From assembly GCF_000428905.1 (NCBI RefSeq), contig NZ_AUAV01000013.1, positions 124,001 to 188,000 of the forward strand: a stretch of 64,000 bases of DNA, given 5' to 3'. Source of the stretch: Brumicola pallidula DSM 14239 = ACAM 615. GTDB lineage: Bacteria; Pseudomonadota; Gammaproteobacteria; Enterobacterales; Alteromonadaceae. The notes under the pieces are model-generated. The model saw only the letters and a program-made list of their open reading frames with translations. It was not told the DNA's origin and did no database searches. The position numbers and the translations under genes were made by a program. Below, one piece after another: positions 59,361 to 64,000 of the stretch; positions within the stretch are counted from its first letter, which is position 1, and every line of letters begins with the position of its first letter.

Positions 59361-61169
59361 ATGAAAAAGCTAGTGTACTCAATTGCAATGACGGTTTCTG
59401 TAGCCTTGTCTGTAGGATCTTGCGGCTCAACAATACCGCCAGTACCAGAACCAGTGTTAACGACAGCTGAAGTGTTGCAAAAGCAGGCTTCGACGCAACT
59501 GCAAACCATGATAGATGATATTTGGCAATATGAATTGTCAATTTCACCAGGCATGGCAAAATCCAGAGGACAAAAAACAAAGCGTGCTTTGGGAGACATC
59601 AGCATAGCCGCTCTGGACGCTGAAGCAGCAAAATTTCAGGGCTTCTTAACAGCCTTAGATAAAGTTGATTCAACGCAATTATCTGACTCTGAAAATATCA
59701 CCTTGCTGATGCAAAAATATCGTATTCAGAACTACGTCGATATGCACAAATTCAAAGAATATCGAGTACCTATTACCTCTGAATATGGTTTTCATAGTGG
59801 ATTGGGTCGCCAAGCTAGCAATGTTCGTATTACAAATGCTCAGCAACTGGCTGACTACATGATGTTGTTAAGCGAAATGCCAGGGCACTTTTCGCAGCAA
59901 ATTTTATATATGCAAGAAGGTATGCAAGTAGGCCAAGTTCAACCGAAAGCGGCATTAAAAGGCTATGAAGAATCGGTACTCGCATTTATTGCAGAGACAC
60001 CCGACGAAAGCCCTTTTTATAAAGCGTTTGCGGACATGCCTGACGAGTTCAAAACGGACCAAACTTTGCAGGTTGCCGAAAACGCAATTGCTAGGGTTAA
60101 CGAGAGTTATCAGCAGTTTTATGACTTTTTAACTAACCACTATATTCCAATGGCGAAGCGCGATATTTCGGTGAAAACCTGGCCAGACGGTGAAGCTTTT
60201 TATCAAAACCGTATTAAATATTACACCACTACAGAGATGACAGCCCAGGAAATTCACCAATTAGGCTTGTCAGAAGTGGCACGTATTCGGGCAGAAATGC
60301 AGATTATTGTTGATGAATTAGAGTTTGACGGTAACATTAACCAATTCATCGAGTTTTTGCGCACCGACCCACGTTTTTATGCACAAACACCCGAAGACTT
60401 AATCATTACAGCCTCATACATTGCTAAAAAAATGGATGCTCAGTTACCTAAATTATTCAAAAAGCTACCACGAACGCCATACGGCGTAGCGCCTGTGCCA
60501 GAAAGCATCGCACCTAAATATACCACAGGACGGTATATATCTCCGAGCAGTGACGACCAACCGGGCTATTATTGGGTTAACACATATGCACTCGATAAAC
60601 GTCCATTATATGCCTTACCTGCACTGACCTTGCATGAGGCCGTTCCTGGTCACCACCTGCAGATATCGTTAGCTGCGGAAATGACCGAATTACCCGAAGT
60701 TAGACGTTCAACCTACATTTCAGCGTTCGGCGAAGGCTGGGGGTTATACTCAGAATACCTTGGATTAGAAGTCGGTATGTATGACGACCCGTATGACAAT
60801 TTTGGTCGTTTAAGCTATGAAATGTGGCGTGCTTGTCGCTTAGTCGTCGACACCGGCATGCATATGTTTGGCTGGAGTCGCGATAAAGCCTTAAATTATA
60901 TGTTAGAAAACACCGCATTATCTGAGCATAACGTGCGTACTGAAATTGACAGATACATTTCATGGCCTGCACAAGCATTGTCATACAAAATTGGCGAAAT
61001 TAAAATTAAACAACTGCGTGCAGGGGCAGAAGAAAGCTTAGGTGATAAGTTTGATATTCGTGAATTTCATGATGCCGTGCTAGCACATGGTTCAGTTCCT
61101 TTATTTGTACTTGAAAAAAACATTAAACGTTTTATTGAACAAAAAAGCGCAGTGGAAAAAGGTAACTAA
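59361..61169 (+). CDS. DUF885-family lipoprotein, probable metallohydrolase
   Basis: A 602-residue protein with a signal peptide and lipobox VGSCG (Cys at about 21). DUF885 proteins are peptidase-like; here the zinc motif LTLHEAVPGHHLQ (about residues 424-436) and the downstream FGEGWGLYSEYLG (Glu ligand) are intact. ATFT-like substrate is unknown; members are thought to be carboxypeptidases or related hydrolases in the periplasm. It begins after a TetR gene and is followed by a DUF945 gene. Confidence 0.85.
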   Translation: MKKLVYSIAMTVSVALSVGSCGSTIPPVPEPVLTTAEVLQKQASTQLQTMIDDIWQYELSISPGMAKSRGQKTKRALGDISIAALDAEAAKFQGFLTALDKVDSTQLSDSENITLLMQKYRIQNYVDMHKFKEYRVPITSEYGFHSGLGRQASNVRITNAQQLADYMMLLSEMPGHFSQQILYMQEGMQVGQVQPKAALKGYEESVLAFIAETPDESPFYKAFADMPDEFKTDQTLQVAENAIARVNESYQQFYDFLTNHYIPMAKRDISVKTWPDGEAFYQNRIKYYTTTEMTAQEIHQLGLSEVARIRAEMQIIVDELEFDGNINQFIEFLRTDPRFYAQTPEDLIITASYIAKKMDAQLPKLFKKLPRTPYGVAPVPESIAPKYTTGRYISPSSDDQPGYYWVNTYALDKRPLYALPALTLHEAVPGHHLQISLAAEMTELPEVRRSTYISAFGEGWGLYSEYLGLEVGMYDDPYDNFGRLSYEMWRACRLVVDTGMHMFGWSRDKALNYMLENTALSEHNVRTEIDRYISWPAQALSYKIGEIKIKQLRAGAEESLGDKFDIREFHDAVLAHGSVPLFVLEKNIKRFIEQKSAVEKGN

Positions 61170-61362
61170 AATGATACCCACCTTGATAATTAGTCAGTGT
61201 ATAGCCAAGGATATATAGTCGCAAAGCCATTATTTGTCAGGTAAACTACGCGCTAAACCAAATCAAAACGATGGCTGGCAGTTAATCTGTTGAACTATTT
61301 TAGATTGAATTTGATGCAATCCTGTTCATCGTTTTACACCGTATTCCTAACAAGGATGTAAT

Positions 61363-62772
61363 ATGAAAAAAATTATTATTCCAGTAGCCGCTATTGTCCT
61401 AATTGGTGTTGTTGGTCCAAAGTTCACTGGTAACGGCATCAATGAAGGGCTAGATAACTTCGTTTCTATCCTAGATAAATCACCTGGCTATATCGCCACT
61501 ATTGAGAGTCGTGAAACAAGCTGGTTCTCAAGTTCTGCAGTTATCAATGTCGGTATTGATCCCCTTATGTTTGCTGAATCCGGTTTGAACCCTGCAGAAA
61601 TGGTACCTTTTGAAGACTTGTCAGCAACTATTAATGTAACTGCACAGCATGGCCCATTTCTAACGCTTAACGGTTTAAACTTGGGTTTATCCGCATGGAA
61701 AGCAGAAGTTGATCCGTCCGTATTTCGCGAATTATTAGCTTATGCTGAAGATGAAAAATTTTATAGTATCACCGGCAACGTCGGTTTATTCGGTGGTGTT
61801 AACTTTGAAGATATAATGCCTAAGTTTACCGTCATCCCTCAAGATGGTGGCGATGAGGCTATCACTTTCAGTGGCTGGAATGGTAAAGGTACGGCATCTT
61901 CTGAGAGCGCCACTTATTCTGGTGCTATTGATTTAGTTACAGTAAGTGCTGAAGGCGTTACTTTTGAAATGCAATCAATGATCCTTGAAGGTTCAGTTGA
62001 AGGCGACTGGACTGCACCAATGCGAGGTGATTTTTATAATTCAGCAAGTCAATTTGCAATTGCTTCAATTAATGTCGATATGCCTATGCTGGATACAAGT
62101 GCAAAACTTGAGAAACTTATTATTGATGTGAAAACACAGAAAAGTGAAGACGATAATTTAATGGATATGGCTATAAACTATGCTATTGGATCTATCCAAG
62201 CTCCTCAATTTTCTGGCCGCGATTTAGTTGTTAAAACTGAAGTAAATAATCTGGAAAAAGGGTTCTTTAAGGCATATCAAGAAGCGTCAGCAAAGCCCGC
62301 TCAGATGGAACAGTCAATTGCAGATATAATTGAAACTAAATTACTACCTCAATTACAAGCCTCTCCTGAAATCAACATTACCGAAATGTCGGGTAAAGTG
62401 GCTGATGGTAATTTCTCAGGTAAAGTAATGGCAAAAGTCAGCGCTATTGATAGCTTACCGGAGTCACTCGAAGATCCTGCATTTTGGGTGTCAAAAGCGG
62501 TTATAGATTCAAACCTAAAACTAGATAAAGCAATGATACTTTGGGTCGGTGAGCAAGTTGTTGCTAACCAAATTCAAGCTGATCCTAATGCTGCTGGTAT
62601 GACTGATGAAGAAATTAAAGCGATTGCTGGTGAGCAAGTTGAAGGCATGATTGAGATGTTTACTCAGCAAGGTATGATTACCGTTAATGCCGATGGTGAA
62701 TACGAAATGACCTTCACCATGCAAGACGGTCAAGCGATGCTAAATGGCAATCCAATGCCGCTTCCTTTCTGA
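61363..62772 (+). CDS. YdgA-family (DUF945) protein
   Basis: A 469-residue protein with an N-terminal hydrophobic anchor (IIIPVAAIVLIGVVGPKF) and a large extracytoplasmic region of beta-rich repeats. The opening GNGINEGLDNFVSILDKSPG and IESRETSWFSSSAV match the DUF945/YdgA family. No catalytic motif is recognised; YdgA has no known biochemical role. The ribosome-binding site AAGGATG precedes the ATG. The 13-bp tandem repeat array begins 48 nt after the stop. Confidence 0.82.
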   Translation: MKKIIIPVAAIVLIGVVGPKFTGNGINEGLDNFVSILDKSPGYIATIESRETSWFSSSAVINVGIDPLMFAESGLNPAEMVPFEDLSATINVTAQHGPFLTLNGLNLGLSAWKAEVDPSVFRELLAYAEDEKFYSITGNVGLFGGVNFEDIMPKFTVIPQDGGDEAITFSGWNGKGTASSESATYSGAIDLVTVSAEGVTFEMQSMILEGSVEGDWTAPMRGDFYNSASQFAIASINVDMPMLDTSAKLEKLIIDVKTQKSEDDNLMDMAINYAIGSIQAPQFSGRDLVVKTEVNNLEKGFFKAYQEASAKPAQMEQSIADIIETKLLPQLQASPEINITEMSGKVADGNFSGKVMAKVSAIDSLPESLEDPAFWVSKAVIDSNLKLDKAMILWVGEQVVANQIQADPNAAGMTDEEIKAIAGEQVEGMIEMFTQQGMITVNADGEYEMTFTMQDGQAMLNGNPMPLPF

Positions 62773-62820
62773 TTAAGTTAAGCAGGAAAGTAAGGCTCCT
62801 GTAAGTAGATCCTATAAGTA

Positions 62821-62950
62821 GCTGTTGTAAATAGCTGTTGTAAATAGCTGTTGTAAATAGCTGTTGTAAATAGCTGTTGTAAATAGCTGTTGTAAATAGC
62901 TGTTGTAAATAGCCGTTGTAAATAACCGTTGTAAATAGCCGTTGTAAGTA
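62821..62950 (+). repeat. Ten-copy 13-bp tandem repeat
   Basis: GCTGTTGTAAATA repeated seven times without change (62821-62911), followed by GCCGTTGTAAATA, ACCGTTGTAAATA and GCCGTTGTAAGTA (62912-62950). The array is exactly 130 bp with unit 13, and is not in frame with any gene. Confidence 0.95.
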
Positions 62951-62956
62951 AACTTT

Positions 62957-63017
62957 AAAAAAGGCCATAGTTGAAGTGACCCCAATAAGTTGGACACTTA
63001 ACTCTGGCCTTTTTTTA
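62957..63017 (+). terminator. Long hairpin terminator of the DUF945 gene with an IS3-like end inside
   Basis: AAAAAAGGCCA near 62957 pairs with TGGCCTTTTTTT near 63005-63016, giving a GC stem and T run. The loop region contains TGACCCCAATAAGTTGGACA, resembling terminal inverted repeats of IS150-type IS3 elements, with an inner AAGTG/CACTT pairing. No transposase is present. Confidence 0.65.
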
Positions 63018-63216
63018 TGTCTATTCTTGTGTGCTAGCTAAATAGGATCCAGAAGTCACTGAATTCTAAGCTCTTTTTAATAAAGCTCTTTAAGCTTATT
63101 TTAGAACCTACTCTGTGGGATCTAAATAGTTAAGTAAATCATACTGTTATTTTTTTTATGTGGGGTTTTCTTATGGTTAGCAAAACATTTTGTTGATCAT
63201 CAAACACAAATATTTA

Positions 63217-63236
63217 TACTGTATGTATATACACAT
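63217..63236 (+). promoter_or_regulatory. LexA/SOS box upstream of imuA
   Basis: TACTGTATGTATATACACAT: CTG (63219-63221), ten bases alternating AT-rich, CAC (63232-63234). It matches the gammaproteobacterial LexA consensus TACTGTATATATATACAGTA except near the right end. It lies 24 bp before the imuA ATG. Confidence 0.8.
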
Positions 63237-63259
63237 GAACTAGTAATGATTAGGTTAAA

Positions 63260-63952
63260 ATGAAATCTCTCCTGCATGATTTACAAAAAAAACAACTCGT
63301 GTGGACTGCCGCTAATCTCGACCAACATAAGGAACGTGTTGCAACAGGTTACAAGCAACTTGATGACGCTCTCAATGGTGGCTTTCCGCAGTCTGGTCTT
63401 ATACATATCACCTCAGTAATGGGGTGCGGCGAAATGCGTTTAGTCGTTCCCGCGATTGTAAGCAGGCAACGAGAGAATCGTTTATACGCTTTTATTGCAC
63501 CACCACATCTGCTCAATGCCGAGTTTTTAATCGCGCAAGGTATTGAACTTGAACAGGTCTTGTTTATTCAAGCTGACACGCCAGAACAGGCATTTTGGAG
63601 CGCAGAGCAATGTGCAAAAAGTGGCGCTTGTAGTGCCGTCTTTATTTGGCAAGCGAAGCTGCAGCAAATACAGGCCAAAAAACTAGAATTAGCAGCATTA
63701 AAAGGTGACTGCTTGAGCTTTTTCTTCGCCGATACAAAGCACCAAGCTGATAATTTACCAGTGAGTTTGTCATTGTCTATCCAACGTAAAAACACCCAGT
63801 TGGAGATTTGTGTGAATAAACAAAAGGTGGGCTGGCCAATACCAGCCTTCAGCGTCAAAGTCCCATTTAAAGCGAAGCTTGGTTCGCCCATGCGTTATCG
63901 TTCAAAACCTAAACCTGCGCACAATGTCATTGCATTTAACGCCAACAGCTAA
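63260..63952 (+). CDS. imuA: Translesion synthesis protein ImuA (RecA/SulA-like)
   Basis: A 230-residue ImuA. RVATGYKQLDDALNGGFPQSGLIHI resembles the RecA N-terminal block, but the Walker A region is altered to SVMGCGEMRL, so ATP binding is uncertain, as is usual in ImuA. VSLSLSIQRKNTQLEI and VGWPIPAFSVKVPF are typical of the C-terminal part. ImuA acts with ImuB and DnaE2 in DNA-damage-induced mutagenesis. An SOS box sits just upstream and imuB begins downstream at the window edge. Confidence 0.87.
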   Translation: MKSLLHDLQKKQLVWTAANLDQHKERVATGYKQLDDALNGGFPQSGLIHITSVMGCGEMRLVVPAIVSRQRENRLYAFIAPPHLLNAEFLIAQGIELEQVLFIQADTPEQAFWSAEQCAKSGACSAVFIWQAKLQQIQAKKLELAALKGDCLSFFFADTKHQADNLPVSLSLSIQRKNTQLEICVNKQKVGWPIPAFSVKVPFKAKLGSPMRYRSKPKPAHNVIAFNANS

Positions 63953-63965
63953 GTAACCAGAACAG

Positions 63966-64000
63966 ATGCAGTTTGATACCTCTTCGTTGTGGATATATTT
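63966..64000 (+). CDS. imuB: Start of ImuB (Y-family polymerase-like), cut by window edge
   Basis: ATG 63966 opens a frame reading MQFDTSSLWIYF to the end of the window. LWIYF fits the LWLYLHFP-type N-terminus of ImuB. It starts 13 nt after imuA, as expected for imuA-imuB(-dnaE2). Only 11 full codons are visible, so the call rests on context. Confidence 0.6.
   Translation, partial: MQFDTSSLWIY

Larger units (their letters stand above)
62773..63216. other. Intergenic between the DUF945 gene and imuA
   Basis: Carries the tandem repeat array and a long terminator hairpin (both listed). The remainder, 63020-63216, is AT-rich with no gene seen. Confidence 0.5.

Noticed and set aside
62821-62950. 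Possible CRISPR array
   Set aside because: Units are contiguous 13-bp repeats without spacers and there are no cas genes.

Overview
The window looks like a chromosomal segment of a marine gammaproteobacterium of the Alteromonadales (Alteromonadaceae, Glaciecola/Paraglaciecola-like). The support is the protein sequences themselves, an AT-rich base composition, a TonB-dependent receptor end, an alpha-glucan/PEP-CTERM remnant, and above all a core block (kbl-tdh, heptosyltransferase, kdkA, coaD, mutM, rpmG-rpmB, radC, coaBC, slmA) that parallels the E. coli tdh-kbl/waa/coaD-mutM-rpmGB-radC-dfp-slmA region. The genus is inference; no search was run.

Layout. 1-6475: end of a TonB-dependent receptor, a secreted PhoD-like phosphoesterase, then betI-betB-betA and a short divergent BCCT transporter, a choline-to-betaine locus. 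6525-15217: an Fe-S cluster biogenesis cluster, with a divergent Rrf2 regulator, sufBCDS, sufA, sufT, sufE, the CGFS glutaredoxin grxD and the Fe-S enzyme lipA. 15498-22690: gltB-gltD, visibly more GC-rich and betaproteobacterial in flavour, set between two direct copies of a degenerate element of about 149 bp, so probably acquired. 22700-31090: an accessory, partly decayed stretch holding a VOC protein, cysK, remnants of a fucose/glucose-galactose-type permease and a pullulanase, a frameshifted PEP-CTERM protein, a VapBC toxin-antitoxin module between short direct repeats, tRNA-Arg(CCG) with a truncated copy beside it, and a secreted nucleosidase plus adenine deaminase next to the C-terminal stump of a purine permease.

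31094-41491: a SWIM zinc-finger protein, cytochrome c5, a GAF-GAF-GGDEF-EAL protein whose EAL domain looks catalytically dead, rep helicase, ubiK, ubiA-ubiC, a FliL-like protein and glpG. 41488-56267: glpE, tdh-kbl, then the waa-like surface-glycan/core block, with GT9, kdkA, a Wzi-like outer membrane protein, a CDP-glycerol-type transferase and two GT25 enzymes interleaved among coaD, mutM, rpmGB, radC, coaBC and slmA. The dut gene usually found between coaBC and slmA is absent. 56503-64000: secreted M28 and DUF885 lipoproteins, a TetR regulator, a DUF945 protein, a ten-copy 13-bp tandem repeat, and an SOS-box-controlled imuA with the first codons of imuB at the edge.

I did not find a convincing wholly new defence or mobile system. 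The observations most worth following are the repeat-flanked foreign gltBD segment, the coupling of Fe-S assembly to grxD/lipA, the periplasmic nucleosidase/adenine deaminase pair, the decayed glucan locus, and the inferred choline-scavenging arrangement.
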